DNA of 64,000 nt from Rhodospirillales bacterium (GCA_016793925.1 JAEULH010000116.1:1-64000); one strand, 5' to 3'; counted from the stretch's first letter, positions 43,797 to 53,898 are shown. Program-made: numbers and translations. Notes: generated by a model not told the origin, from the sequence alone.

Positions 43797-44737
43797 CCGA
43801 AATCGCGCAGGCGTCGCCGCCGCCGAACGCAGAGGAGCGTCGGCGGTCGGCCGGTCCATCGGCAGAAAACAGGCTGCTGCTCGTTACCGGATTGTCCGGC
43901 GCGGGAAAAACCGCGGCGCTGAAGGCCCTCCAGGATCTCGGCTGTGATTCGATCGACCATCTACCGCTCGCGTTGTTTGAAAAACTCGTGCCGGCGAGCG
44001 GTTGCGGCGCGCTTATGGGAGATCGTCTGCTCGCAGTCGGTGTTGATGTGCGCACGCGCGACTTCACCATTGAAGCCCTCATGGCCGAGGTGGCGCGCCT
44101 CGACGGGCAAGCTAATCTTGACCTGAAGGTCGTCTTTCTCTCCTGTGATGATGATGAGTTGTGTCGGCGCTACAAGGCGAGCCGCCATCGTCATCCCCTC
44201 GCGGTGGACCGACCGCTGCCCGACGGGATCGCGACCGAGCGTCAGATCATGGCGCCGCTGCGGGCCCGCGCGGATCTGATCATAGACACGACTGCGCTTT
44301 CGCCCGGCGCCCTGAAGCGCCGCCTGGCCGGCACATTCGCCAGCAGTATCAGGCCCGGTCTCGTCATCCTCGTGACCTCCTTCTCATATGCGCTCGGTCT
44401 ACCGCGGGACGCGGATCTGGTCTTTGACGTACGCTTTCTCAACAACCCGCATTACCAACCCGAACTCCGCCCGCTCACTGGTCGCGATGCCCCTGTTGCG
44501 ACGTTTCTGGCCGATGAGCCCAGCTTTGCCCCGTTCTTCTCGTCGTTGACAACGCTTCTCGAACCGCTCCTGCCGCGCTACGCTGCCGAAGGCAAGACGT
44601 ACTTGACAATCGCTGTGGGATGTACTGGCGGCCGGCACCGCTCCGTTTTTGTCGTCGAGCGCTTGGCTGCGTGGCTCGAAACCTGCGGGCAACATGTGCT
44701 AATCGAACACCGTGGGCTTGACCGGCTGCCCATATGA
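43793..44737 (+). CDS. rapZ: RNase adapter protein RapZ
   Basis: 314 residues. The N-terminal P-loop is VTGLSGAGKTAALKALQDLG, and the C-terminal domain ends with the RNA-binding motif AVGCTGGRHRSVFVVERLAA. In enterobacteria RapZ directs RNase E to a small RNA controlling glucosamine synthesis; in alphaproteobacteria the target is less known. The ATG at 43793 overlaps the hprK stop by 4 bases. The first 30 residues are low-complexity. Confidence 0.92.
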   Translation: MTEIAQASPPPNAEERRRSAGPSAENRLLLVTGLSGAGKTAALKALQDLGCDSIDHLPLALFEKLVPASGCGALMGDRLLAVGVDVRTRDFTIEALMAEVARLDGQANLDLKVVFLSCDDDELCRRYKASRHRHPLAVDRPLPDGIATERQIMAPLRARADLIIDTTALSPGALKRRLAGTFASSIRPGLVILVTSFSYALGLPRDADLVFDVRFLNNPHYQPELRPLTGRDAPVATFLADEPSFAPFFSSLTTLLEPLLPRYAAEGKTYLTIAVGCTGGRHRSVFVVERLAAWLETCGQHVLIEHRGLDRLPI

Positions 44738-44771
44738 GAACGATCTCCGCGGCGAAGGATCGCGCACTGGT

Positions 44772-45179
44772 ATGATTGGACTGGTCCTCGTCACTCATGG
44801 GCGGCTCGCCGAGGAATTGATCTCCGCTCTGGAGCACGTCGTCGGGCCGCAGGCAAACATCAACGCGGTCTGTATCGGTCCCGACGACGACATGGAGCAG
44901 CGCCGCTCTCACATCCTCGATGCCGCGGCGCGAGCGGAGGAAGGCAACGGCGTTATTCTGCTGACCGACATGTTCGGCGGTACGCCGTCCAATCTTGCGA
45001 TTTCCATAATGGACAAGGCGAATGTCGAGGTGATAGCCGGCGTAAACTTGCCAATGTTGGTCAAGCTGGCTAGCGTTCGCCAGACTGAATCACTGGAGGA
45101 AGCTGCGCAAAGCGCCCAGGAGGCGGGTCGGAAATACATCAACATCGCTTCCCGGTTGCTCACGCAGGAGGAGTCCTAA
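44772..45179 (+). CDS. PTS EIIA component, mannose family
   Basis: 135 residues. The phosphorylated histidine is His9 in MIGLVLVTHGRLAEELISAL, and the fold is confirmed by GVILLTDMFGGTPSNLAISI. It accepts phosphate from HPr. Since no EIIB, EIIC or EIID gene is near, it most likely has a regulatory role. It lies between rapZ and the HPr gene. Confidence 0.9.
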   Translation: MIGLVLVTHGRLAEELISALEHVVGPQANINAVCIGPDDDMEQRRSHILDAAARAEEGNGVILLTDMFGGTPSNLAISIMDKANVEVIAGVNLPMLVKLASVRQTESLEEAAQSAQEAGRKYINIASRLLTQEES

Positions 45180-45188
45180 CGGCAGGGC

Positions 45189-45482
45189 ATGGCGGACGTT
45201 AGCGGCGACGGCGACACCTTGCGCTGTGTCGCGGTTATTGCCAATCGGCGCGGACTGCACGCTCGCGCCGCAGCCAAGTTCGTCAAGCTGGCTGCCGGCT
45301 TCGACGCCGACATCACGGTAACCAAACGCGGTCAAACCGTTTCCGGGCTCTCCATCCTTGGACTGATGATGCTGGCCGCCGGCCCCGGAACGGAACTCGA
45401 GATAACGGCCTCCGGCCGCGAGAAGCAGGAGGCGATCGAGGTTCTGAGCAATATCATCGAAGCGCGCTTCGAAGAAGACTGA
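45189..45482 (+). CDS. ptsH: Phosphocarrier protein HPr
   Basis: 97 residues with a 10-residue extra start. The active histidine is His24 in NRRGLHARAAAKFVKLA. Ser55 in VSGLSILGLMMLAAGPG matches the regulatory serine phosphorylated by HprK. It receives phosphate from EI and passes it to the EIIA proteins. It follows EIIA by 9 bases and precedes EI by 69 bases. Confidence 0.93.
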   Translation: MADVSGDGDTLRCVAVIANRRGLHARAAAKFVKLAAGFDADITVTKRGQTVSGLSILGLMMLAAGPGTELEITASGREKQEAIEVLSNIIEARFEED

Positions 45483-45551
45483 TATGCTAATATGAGCTAG
45501 CGTTCGCGCCGGCGAACATAGACCGATTGTAATCGGCGATCAGGGAAGGAA

Positions 45552-47345
45552 ATGTCGGATTTCGTTCGCGAGGACCGCGATCGTAACGAGCGGGTCATTC
45601 ACGGTCTTGCGGCCGCGTCAGGCGTCGGTCTTGGTCGCGCCTACCTTCGGGAGCCGGACAGGCTGCACGTTCCGCGGTATCGCATTGCGGCTCAGCACGT
45701 CGAGGATGAACAACGACGACTTGCAGCGGCAATCGCCCGGGCACGGCGGCGCGTCGCCCGAATCAGGGCCAGGGCGGCAAGCCGGGCTAAATTGATTCCT
45801 GAAATGGGGGCGGAGGAGCTCGGCTATCTGTTCGATGCCTACGTGCACATCCTCAAGGACTCGCGGCTGGTGCGCGGAGCAATGGCGCGAATCGGCACCG
45901 AGCGAATCAACGCGGAGGACGCGGTCCGCATCGAGGTCGGACTAATCACCGATGCGTTCAAGCGAATGGACGACGCCTACCTTTCAGCGCGCATCGAAGA
46001 CATTCGCGAGATCGGCAATCGTTTGATCGCGTTCCTGCTCAAGAAGGAGGACGTCAAACCGATCACGGCGCTGCCAAAGGGGTGTGTCCTCGTTGCAGAA
46101 GAGCTAAGGCCGGCGGATACTGCCCAACTCGATCCGGATATCGTCGTCGGGCTCGCCGCCCAGATCGGCAGCCCGCAGGGCCATACCGCGATCATGGCCC
46201 GCGCCTTGGGCCTGCCGGCCGTGCTGGGCGCTGGCAGCGCGCTCGCCGAGATCGAAACCGGCGACCTGATAGCTATTGACGGCGATCGCGGCGAGATTAT
46301 CGTCCATCCATCTCAGGATTCTCTGCGCGCCATCCGTCGGCGGATCGATCAGCTCAGGGCCGAGCGCAAGCAGCTCCGTCGCCTCGCCAAGCGGCCGGCG
46401 GTGACCCTCGACGGGATCGAAATCAGCCTGCGCGCCAACGTCGAGCTGCCGTTCGAAATGGACAGCGTCGCCAATGCCGGCGCAGAGGGCGTCGGGCTCC
46501 TAAGGACCGAATTCCTGTTTCTCAATCGAGCAACGGTCCCCACGGAAGATGAGCAAGCCGCTGCCCTGATCGACGTAGTTGAGCGCGCCCGCGGTAGACA
46601 GGTGACGATCCGGACATTGGATCTCGGCGGCGACAAGAGCTCCAGCGATCTGATCACGCGATTTGGCGAAAGCGCCGCCTCGGCCCTCGGTCTGCGCGGC
46701 ATCCGGCTGTCGATCGCATGCCCGGAGATGCTGGAGATCCAGTTCCGCGCCATTCTGCGCGCGTTCGCCCACGGTCCGGTGCAAATTCTGCTGCCAATGG
46801 TGACCTCCGTCCAGGACATCAGGACAGCCCGCGACCTGCTTGCCCGCGCGGCCCGGACCCTGCACCGGCGCAACGAGCACATTCCCCATCCCCTCCCGCC
46901 GCTGGGAACGATGATCGAGGTTCCGGGGGCCGCGCTTTCCGCAGACGCTCTTGCCCAGGTCAGCGACTTTTTCGCCATCGGCTCGAACGACCTCACCATG
47001 TACACCTTGGCCATCGACCGAAGCGACGAGCACGTCGCTCACCTTTACAACCCGCTCCACCCGGCTGTTCTGCGCCTGATACAATTCGCAAGCGCCGCTG
47101 CGGTCCGCGCGCGGATCCCGATCAGCATTTGCGGCGAGGTTGCCGGCGATCCGCGTTTTACCGCACTGCTAGTCGGCCTCGGCTTTCGCGAATTGTCCAT
47201 GACGGCAAGCAGTATCCCGGCTGTAAAGCGTCGCATTCTTGGCATCGACCGATCTTCGGCGGTTCGCCGTGCCAACCTGATCATGAGCGAAACCGATCCG
47301 AGTCGGATCGAGGCGCTGCTTGACGACGTTCACGAGGCCGCCTAG
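45552..47345 (+). CDS. ptsI: PTS enzyme I
   Basis: 597 residues. No GAF domain precedes the core, so it is a plain enzyme I, unlike the nitrogen-type PtsP. The phosphorylated histidine is His211 in GSPQGHTAIMARALGLPAV. The PEP-binding domain has GAEGVGLLRTEFLFLNR, LGTMIEVPGA, FAIGSNDLTMYTLAIDR and the catalytic cysteine in ISICGEVAGDP. It takes phosphate from phosphoenolpyruvate to HPr. The first 30 residues are highly charged. Confidence 0.93.
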   Translation: MSDFVREDRDRNERVIHGLAAASGVGLGRAYLREPDRLHVPRYRIAAQHVEDEQRRLAAAIARARRRVARIRARAASRAKLIPEMGAEELGYLFDAYVHILKDSRLVRGAMARIGTERINAEDAVRIEVGLITDAFKRMDDAYLSARIEDIREIGNRLIAFLLKKEDVKPITALPKGCVLVAEELRPADTAQLDPDIVVGLAAQIGSPQGHTAIMARALGLPAVLGAGSALAEIETGDLIAIDGDRGEIIVHPSQDSLRAIRRRIDQLRAERKQLRRLAKRPAVTLDGIEISLRANVELPFEMDSVANAGAEGVGLLRTEFLFLNRATVPTEDEQAAALIDVVERARGRQVTIRTLDLGGDKSSSDLITRFGESAASALGLRGIRLSIACPEMLEIQFRAILRAFAHGPVQILLPMVTSVQDIRTARDLLARAARTLHRRNEHIPHPLPPLGTMIEVPGAALSADALAQVSDFFAIGSNDLTMYTLAIDRSDEHVAHLYNPLHPAVLRLIQFASAAAVRARIPISICGEVAGDPRFTALLVGLGFRELSMTASSIPAVKRRILGIDRSSAVRRANLIMSETDPSRIEALLDDVHEAA

Positions 47346-47432
47346 CAGCGACCTGTTAGTTATGATGTCAATAGCTGCGCCTCGCCATCGGCTGCTGCCC
47401 CGTACGGCCCGCGATGCGCCATGCCGTTTGCG

Positions 47433-48467
47433 TCATGTATGGGCGGGCAACCCCTTGGTGGTGGAATACTCGAAATGCAACGCTTCGCCGGGATGCACCT
47501 CGGCGTAAGCGGAATGTGCGGCGGCCGCGGCCTCGGCAAACCCGGTGAGAATTAACTTGAGCTTCCCGGGATAACTGGCGATATCGCCGATCGCATACAC
47601 GCCCGGGCGACCGGTCCCGCACGAGGCCGGATCGATCCGGATCAGGTTGCGGTGCAGGTTCAATCCCCAGTCGGCGATCGGGCCGAGGTTCTGCGCAAGG
47701 CCGAAGAACGGCAGGAGCGCGTCAGCCGGCAGGGTGCGCCGCTTTCCGTCGAGATCGCTTACGATCACCGCCTCGAGGCGACCGTTAGCACCCTCAAGTC
47801 CTTGGAGTTGGAACGGCACGACGAGATCGACCCGTCCTTCGCCGGCGAGTTGACCAAGCTTGAGCACCGTGTCGGGAGCGGCGCGGAACTTTGCGCGACG
47901 GTGGACCACGGCCACCGACGCGGCAACATCGGCCAGCGACAGAGCCCAGTCGACTGCCGAATCGCCACCGCCTGCGATAACGACCCGTCGGCCACGAAAT
48001 TGCTCCCGCCGGCGGACCATGTAATGCACGCCTCGGCCCTCGCCCTGTCCCTCGTAATCTTCGATATGTGGCAGCGGCGGCCGATTGGGCCCGAAGGCGC
48101 CGACCCCGGCTGCGATGATTACCGCCGCAGCCTCGATTCGCGCGCCTTTCGTCGTCGTCAGCAGCCACCGACCGCGCTCGGTTTCGCCGAGCCCCTCCAC
48201 CTGCTCACCAAGATGAAAAATCGGCTCGAAAGGAGCCGCTTGTACGTGAAGCCTGTCGACCAACTCGTGGGCGAGAATCGCCGGATAGCCGGGAATGTCG
48301 TAGATGGGCTTTTCCGGGTAAAGAGCCGTGCACTGTCCGCCCGGCTCATCGAGCGCGTCAATGACGTGACAGTGCATATTCAGCATTCCGCACTCGAAAA
48401 CGGCGAACAGGCCGACGGGTCCGGCGCCGATGATGGCGACGTCTGTACGGAGGGGCTGGTCGGGCAT
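47433..48467 (-). CDS. Ferredoxin/flavodoxin-NADP reductase, thioredoxin reductase-like
   Basis: 344 residues. The FAD motif VAIIGAGPVGLFAVFECGML and the NADP motif VVIAGGGDSAVDWALSLADV are both present, and the CxxC redox pair of thioredoxin reductase is absent (EPGGQCTALYP has one cysteine). The end GVYAIGDIASYPGKLKLILT is typical. This is the type-2 FNR group, which supplies or takes electrons from ferredoxin. It converges with the EI gene and diverges from tsaE. Confidence 0.9.
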   Translation of the reverse strand: MPDQPLRTDVAIIGAGPVGLFAVFECGMLNMHCHVIDALDEPGGQCTALYPEKPIYDIPGYPAILAHELVDRLHVQAAPFEPIFHLGEQVEGLGETERGRWLLTTTKGARIEAAAVIIAAGVGAFGPNRPPLPHIEDYEGQGEGRGVHYMVRRREQFRGRRVVIAGGGDSAVDWALSLADVAASVAVVHRRAKFRAAPDTVLKLGQLAGEGRVDLVVPFQLQGLEGANGRLEAVIVSDLDGKRRTLPADALLPFFGLAQNLGPIADWGLNLHRNLIRIDPASCGTGRPGVYAIGDIASYPGKLKLILTGFAEAAAAAHSAYAEVHPGEALHFEYSTTKGLPAHT

Positions 48468-48523
48468 GAAGGCTCCGCGAAAGGCGTGTATAGTACGGTC
48501 GCTATTGCCGATATCATGAAGGG

Positions 48524-49093
48524 ATGCGCGCGTGCATTCAACCAGCGACCATGGCCGGACAGACGGATTACCGTGAGGCCGTCATCCGGCCGGTGGCGGC
48601 AGGTCACGTCGGAAGCGCAAAGCCTACTTTGCCACTGGCCGATGAGAATGCAACGAATGCGCTCGCCGCGCGTGTGGCGATGATAGCCCGCCCCGGGGAC
48701 GTGCTCGCGTTATGGGGCGGGCTCGGCGTCGGCAAGACCTTCTTTGCGCGCGCCTTCATCCGCGCCCGCGTCGGAGCACCGGTCGAGGTTCCGAGTCCGA
48801 CTTTCACACTGGTGCAGACCTATGAAGGAGCGAAACCGGTGGCTGCGGACATCTTTCACTTCGACCTATTCCGCATCGACGCCGCCGAAGAGGCCTTGGA
48901 GCTTGGCATCGAGGACGCCTTCGCCAGCGCAATCTCGCTGATCGAGTGGCCCGACCGGCTCGGCCCTTTTCTTCCCTCGCAGCGTCTCGACGTGGTTCTG
49001 GCCGATGTGCCGGCAGCGGCAATGGCTCGCCAGCTTACTCTGACCGGCCACGGCGACTGGCAGCAACGACTGCGCGAGGCCGGGTTTGCCTGA
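48524..49093 (+). CDS. tsaE: tRNA threonylcarbamoyladenosine protein TsaE
   Basis: 189 residues from ATG 48524 (ATG 48551 is an alternative). The P-loop is LWGGLGVGKTFFARAFIRAR and the signature VPSPTFTLVQTYEG; later DIFHFDLFRI and LIEWPDRLG. This ATPase supports formation of the t6A base next to tRNA anticodons. The stop overlaps the start of the sugar kinase by 8 bases. Confidence 0.9.
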   Translation: MRACIQPATMAGQTDYREAVIRPVAAGHVGSAKPTLPLADENATNALAARVAMIARPGDVLALWGGLGVGKTFFARAFIRARVGAPVEVPSPTFTLVQTYEGAKPVAADIFHFDLFRIDAAEEALELGIEDAFASAISLIEWPDRLGPFLPSQRLDVVLADVPAAAMARQLTLTGHGDWQQRLREAGFA

Positions 49094-50114
49094 GGGTACG
49101 GCTGAGCGCGCATCGCAAGTCGCCCGCTTTCTCGCAACCGAAGGGTGGGACGCGAGCGCGCTGCGCCCGCTCGCCGGCGATGCTTCATTTCGCACATACA
49201 GCCGACTGCACGATGGCCGACGACGGGCTGTGTTGATGGATGCGCCGCCTGAACGTGAGGATGTTCGTCCCTTCGTGCGGATGGCGGAGCATCTGCGTGG
49301 ACTTGGTTTGAGCGCGCCGAAAATTTACGCCGCCGATCCCGGCGCTGGGCTCCTGCTTCTCGAGGATCTGGGCGACGAAACGTTCACCCGGTTGCTCACA
49401 ACCGACGCCGACGAGGTTGCGCTCTACGCTCTTGCGGTCGACGTCCTCTCCTATCTGCACCGTCTACCTGCTGACCGCGCTGTTCCCTCCGGCCTTCCGC
49501 TCTACGACATTTGCCGACTGGTCGACGAAGCGCTGCTGCTCGTCGATTGGCATCTGCCTGCGGTTCTGGCCCAACCGCTTCCCCCGGAGGCGCGCGCGGC
49601 CTACGTGGCCGTTTGGGAGATGATCCTGCCGACGGTCATGGCGCAGCCGCCCAGTTTGGTTCTGCGCGACTTCCACATCGACAACTTGCTGCGGCTCCAG
49701 GAGCGAGCAGGGATCGCCGCCTGCGGTCTGCTCGACTTTCAGGACGCGGCTACCGGCGCTGCGGCCTACGACCTTATGTCGCTGCTCGAAGACGCGCGCC
49801 GCGACATCGCCGAGCCTCTCCGCGCCGCAATGCTCATACGCTACCGCGAAAGCGCGCTTCCTTATGACGTGAAAGGTTTCGAGACGACCTACGCAATCCT
49901 CTCCGCCCAGCGCCATGCCAAAGTGATCGGCATCTTTACCCGGCTCAGCCGACGCGATCAAAAGCACAGTTATCTAAGTCACATCCCCCGGGTTTGGCGC
50001 CTGCTCGAGCGCGCCCTTGAACATCCGTCGCTGGCGCCGGTGGCGGGCTGGTTTAAGCGTCATGTGCCCGAAGACAGGCGCGTCATCCCGCAATTGCCAA
50101 CAGCGACGCAATGA
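49086..50114 (+). CDS. amgK: Cell-wall sugar anomeric kinase (AmgK-like)
   Basis: 342 residues of the aminoglycoside phosphotransferase fold. The catalytic loop is LVLRDFHIDNLLRL, followed by the metal-binding GLLDFQDAATGAAAYDLMSL. Next to a MurU-like nucleotidyltransferase it matches AmgK, which phosphorylates N-acetylmuramic acid or N-acetylglucosamine at C1 in peptidoglycan recycling. The start is TTG 49086, which keeps the typical N-terminus. Coupled to the next gene by ATGA. Confidence 0.85.
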   Translation: MPEGTAERASQVARFLATEGWDASALRPLAGDASFRTYSRLHDGRRRAVLMDAPPEREDVRPFVRMAEHLRGLGLSAPKIYAADPGAGLLLLEDLGDETFTRLLTTDADEVALYALAVDVLSYLHRLPADRAVPSGLPLYDICRLVDEALLLVDWHLPAVLAQPLPPEARAAYVAVWEMILPTVMAQPPSLVLRDFHIDNLLRLQERAGIAACGLLDFQDAATGAAAYDLMSLLEDARRDIAEPLRAAMLIRYRESALPYDVKGFETTYAILSAQRHAKVIGIFTRLSRRDQKHSYLSHIPRVWRLLERALEHPSLAPVAGWFKRHVPEDRRVIPQLPTATQ

Positions 50115-50908
50115 CCGGAATTGATCCCGCCTTCGCGGCGATGACACCGCGACATGCTATGGTGCTGGCTGCGGGCCTCGGCCTGCGCATGCGGCCCCTC
50201 AGCGCGCAGCGGCCTAAGCCGCTCATCTCGGTCGCCGGGCGAACGCTGCTCGATCGCGTGCTTGACCGGCTCGAGGCCTTCGGCGTCGTCGACATCGTCG
50301 TCAACGCCCACTATTTGGCGGATCAGATCGCCGATCATGTGGCTTCGCGCGGCGCCGTCACTACCGGCCCTGCCCGCTCCGAATTTGGCGCGAGGTCGCG
50401 GTTCAAGGTCTCGGTGGAAGCGGAGCGCCTGGAGACCGGCGGCGGCATCGCGCTCGCTTTGCCGCTTCTGGGAGAATCTCCGTTCTTCGTCGTGAACGGC
50501 GATGTGCTCTGGCTGGACGGTCCACGGCCGACGCTTGATCGCCTCGCCGCGGCCTGGGATGAGGCGGCGATGGACGCGCTGCTACTCATGCAGTCGACGC
50601 AAACCGCGCTCGGCTACGACGGTGAGGGCGATTTCCTCGTTGCCGACGACGGACGCCTGTGTCGTCGCCCGAAAGGCACGGTGGCACCTTATCTGTTCGC
50701 CGGTATCCAGATCCTTAGTCCGAGGCTTTTTTCGGATTTGCCCGTCCCACCGTTCTCCCTCAACGTCCTCTACGATCGCGCTGCCGCGGGCGGACGACTG
50801 TTCGGCATCGTCCACCACGGGCGTTGGTTCCACGTCGGCACTCCGGCGGACTTGGCGCTGGCAGAAGATGAACTTGCCCGTCTCGACGCCGCGGCCAGGG
50901 AGCCATGA
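50111..50908 (+). CDS. murU: N-acetylmuramate 1-phosphate uridylyltransferase (MurU-like)
   Basis: 265 residues, sugar nucleotidyltransferase. The signature AMVLAAGLGLRMRPLSAQRP with KPLISVAG, then DIVVNAHYLADQIADH, LETGGGIALALPLLGE and the metal Asp in FFVVNGDVLW. It forms UDP-MurNAc in the recycling route that bypasses fosfomycin's target. It pairs with the kinase upstream. Confidence 0.88.
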   Translation: MTGIDPAFAAMTPRHAMVLAAGLGLRMRPLSAQRPKPLISVAGRTLLDRVLDRLEAFGVVDIVVNAHYLADQIADHVASRGAVTTGPARSEFGARSRFKVSVEAERLETGGGIALALPLLGESPFFVVNGDVLWLDGPRPTLDRLAAAWDEAAMDALLLMQSTQTALGYDGEGDFLVADDGRLCRRPKGTVAPYLFAGIQILSPRLFSDLPVPPFSLNVLYDRAAAGGRLFGIVHHGRWFHVGTPADLALAEDELARLDAAAREP

Positions 50909-53898
50909 GCCGCCCTGCTCTTTTCACTATCGGGCCCGAGCGCCCGTTTCTTCATGACCTGGTGGATGGCTTGTATGCCGACCCTCGATGGGGGCTTGGC
51001 GGCAATCCGGCAGCGCTGGCGCGCATGCGGATTTTCCTCCCGACGCGACGCGCCTGCCGGGCGCTGGCTGACGTTTTTGTCGAAGCGAACGGGGGCCGCC
51101 CGCTGCTCCTGCCGCGTATCACGCCGCTCGGCGATATCGACGAGGAGTACGCCGAGTCTTCGTCCGATCAGGGGGAACACGGATACGACGCAGCGGCTTT
51201 GGCCGCTATCCCGGCAGCAATCCCGCCACTCCGTCGCCAGTTCCTCCTCGCCCGGCTGGTGAGCGCGACGAAGCAGGCGAGTAAGGAAACGATTTCGCCA
51301 GAGCAGGCAGCGATCCTCGCGGTGGAACTCGCTCGCCTGATCGATCAGGTTCATACCGAGCGCCTCGAGTTCTCCGCCCTGGTTGCGCTGGCGCCCGAAG
51401 ACTTCGCTCGACATTGGCAAATCACCCTCGACTTTCTCAGGTTGATCACCGATCACTGGCCCAAGATCCTCGCCGAAGAGGGCGGGATCGACCCGGCTGA
51501 CCGGCGCAACCGCCTGCTCCAGGCACAGGCTGCTTCTTGGCGCGCCCATCCGCCGTCGGCACCGATCATTGCCGCCGGATCAACCGGCAGCATCCCCGCA
51601 ACCGCGGACCTGTTGGCGGTTATCGCCACCTTGCCGCTGGGCGCCGTGGTTCTGCCCGGGCTCGATCTCCGTGCAGACGAGGCGACCTGGACAGCGCTCG
51701 AGCCATCGCATCCCCAGTACGGCTTGGCCCAGCTCCTGGACAGGCTGAAACTCGATCGCACGGCCGTGAGGCCATGGCCGGAGTTCGCCGCGCCGTCGAC
51801 GCCAACAGCGTCACTTCGTTCTCGCCTGATCAATCTCGTTCTGCGCCCGGCAGCTACAGCTCATGCGTCGGCGCTCTGGCCACCCCTGGAGCAGGCCCTG
51901 GCCGGTTGCACGCGCATCGTCGCACCGACACCACAGGAGGAAGCCCGCACGATCGCGCTCATCCTGCGCGAAGCGCTTTTCCACAAGCGCCGCGGCGTAC
52001 TGATCACGCCCGAGAGGACCCTGGCACGCCGGGTCGCGGCGGATCTCGGCCGTTGGGGCATCGCCGTCGACGACAGCGCCGGCGTCCCGCTGGACCGGAC
52101 TGAACCGGGTACGTTTCTTCGCCTGACCGCAAGGATGCTTGCCGACCACTTGGCACCGGTGTCGCTCCTCGCTGCCCTGAAGCACCCGCTCGCGGCCGCC
52201 GGGATGGCACCCGGTGCCTTCCGCCACGCGGTCCGCCGGCTCGAGTTGACCCTGCTGCGCGGCCCTCGCCCGGCCCCCGGCCTCGACGGGCTGAAGGGCG
52301 CGTTCGACCGCACGGGCGGCGACGCTGGGTGCCGGGATCTGATCGCGCGGCTGAGACGGGTCATGACGCCGACGCAGGCCGTATTCGCGCCCGGCGAACA
52401 GCTCTTCCAGAACTTGCTCGGCGCCCATCTGGCCCTTGTCGAAGCTCTCGCTGAAGCTGCGAGCGACTCCGGGGCCGCGCGCGTCTGGCGTGGCGACGCC
52501 GGCGAAGCGGCCTTGGCTTTTGTAACCGAAGCCCATGAGGCTGCCGGCGCCGCCGTCGTGCTGCCCGCCGCGTCCTACCCTGCCCTGCTGACGGAACTTA
52601 TGAGCGGGCGTACGGTCCGGCCGCGCTATGGCCTCCAACCTGACCTCGCGATTCTCGGCCCGCTGGAAGCCCGACTGATCTCAGCGGATGTCGTCGTTCT
52701 CGCCGGGCTCAATGAAGGCGCCTGGCCGGCGAGAGCACAAGCAAGCCCGTGGATGAGCCGGCAGATGATGGAGAGCTTCGGCCTGCCGCTTCCGGAGCGC
52801 CGCATCGGCTTATCCGCTCACGACTTCGCGCAGGCGTTCTGCGCGCCCAGCGTCTACCTCACCCGCGCCGCGCGGGTGGAAGGCGCACCAACGGTTCCTT
52901 CGCGCTGGCTCGTCCGACTTGAAAACGTGGTGGGCAACACCGCAAGCAAAGACTGGCTGGCCAATGGTTCGCCGCATCTTCGCTGGCAGGACGAACTCGA
53001 CCGGCCGGCGGCAATTCGTCCTGTTGAACCGCCACAGCCGCGCCCTCCTGTCGCGGCCCGCCCCCGCCAACTTTCCGTAACTCAGATCGAGGCGTGGATG
53101 CGCAACCCGTACAGCATTTACGGCCGGCACATCCTCGGGCTGAAGCGCCTGAAGCCAATCGACGAGGATCCGTCCGCTGCCGACTACGGGCAGTTCGTCC
53201 ACACGGCGCTCGACCTGTTCGTCAAGACCAACTCGTCGGCTCCCCTTGACGCGAGCGCATTGGACCAGCTGCTTGCCATCGGCCGGGGCGAGTTGGCGCA
53301 GTGGGAAGATCGGCCCAGCGTGCGGGCCTTCTGGTGGCCGCGGTTCGAGCGCATCGCTCGCTGGTTCGTGGCGACCGAAGAGGAGCGCCGTGAGGACATC
53401 GTCACCGTCGCCTGCGAGGCCGAGGGCCGGCTGACGCTTGGCGCTCCGGCAGGACCATTCACGCTTACCGCGCGGGCCGACCGCATCGATCAACGCCGCG
53501 ACGCGAGCGGTTTGGTCATCGTCGACTACAAGACCGGAACCCCGCCGGACATAAAGGAGATTCAGGCGGGCTTCGCGCCACAACTTCCGCTCGAAGCAGC
53601 CATGGCGCAGGCGGGCGCATTCATCGACGTGGCCGCGGCGTCCGTGGCCGCTCTGGAGTTCTGGCACCTGCACGGCAAAGTCGACGGCGGCGCGCAGAGC
53701 ACGGTGAAGTGCGACGATGCCGCCGCGCTGGGCCGGGCCGCGCTCGAGGGCGTCCAAGAACTTCTTGCGCGCTTCGATCTGGCGGAGACCGCCTACCTGG
53801 CCCGGCCACGCGCTTCGGCCGCTCCAAAATTCGACGACTACGAGCATTTGGCTCGTGTCCGCGAATGGTCAGCCGGCCCAGGGGCGAGCGAGGAATGA
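50905..53898 (+). CDS. addB: Double-strand break repair protein AddB
   Basis: 997 residues. An inactive helicase-like front half lacks a Walker A motif. The middle has LISADVVVLAGLNEGAWPAR. The C-terminal RecB-type nuclease has YGQFVHTALDLF and the active-site ITARAD-like part ARADRIDQRRDASGLVIVDY with KTG after it. With AddA it processes broken DNA ends for RecA. Overlaps murU and addA by ATGA. Confidence 0.93.
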   Translation: MSRPALFTIGPERPFLHDLVDGLYADPRWGLGGNPAALARMRIFLPTRRACRALADVFVEANGGRPLLLPRITPLGDIDEEYAESSSDQGEHGYDAAALAAIPAAIPPLRRQFLLARLVSATKQASKETISPEQAAILAVELARLIDQVHTERLEFSALVALAPEDFARHWQITLDFLRLITDHWPKILAEEGGIDPADRRNRLLQAQAASWRAHPPSAPIIAAGSTGSIPATADLLAVIATLPLGAVVLPGLDLRADEATWTALEPSHPQYGLAQLLDRLKLDRTAVRPWPEFAAPSTPTASLRSRLINLVLRPAATAHASALWPPLEQALAGCTRIVAPTPQEEARTIALILREALFHKRRGVLITPERTLARRVAADLGRWGIAVDDSAGVPLDRTEPGTFLRLTARMLADHLAPVSLLAALKHPLAAAGMAPGAFRHAVRRLELTLLRGPRPAPGLDGLKGAFDRTGGDAGCRDLIARLRRVMTPTQAVFAPGEQLFQNLLGAHLALVEALAEAASDSGAARVWRGDAGEAALAFVTEAHEAAGAAVVLPAASYPALLTELMSGRTVRPRYGLQPDLAILGPLEARLISADVVVLAGLNEGAWPARAQASPWMSRQMMESFGLPLPERRIGLSAHDFAQAFCAPSVYLTRAARVEGAPTVPSRWLVRLENVVGNTASKDWLANGSPHLRWQDELDRPAAIRPVEPPQPRPPVAARPRQLSVTQIEAWMRNPYSIYGRHILGLKRLKPIDEDPSAADYGQFVHTALDLFVKTNSSAPLDASALDQLLAIGRGELAQWEDRPSVRAFWWPRFERIARWFVATEEERREDIVTVACEAEGRLTLGAPAGPFTLTARADRIDQRRDASGLVIVDYKTGTPPDIKEIQAGFAPQLPLEAAMAQAGAFIDVAAASVAALEFWHLHGKVDGGAQSTVKCDDAAALGRAALEGVQELLARFDLAETAYLARPRASAAPKFDDYEHLARVREWSAGPGASEE

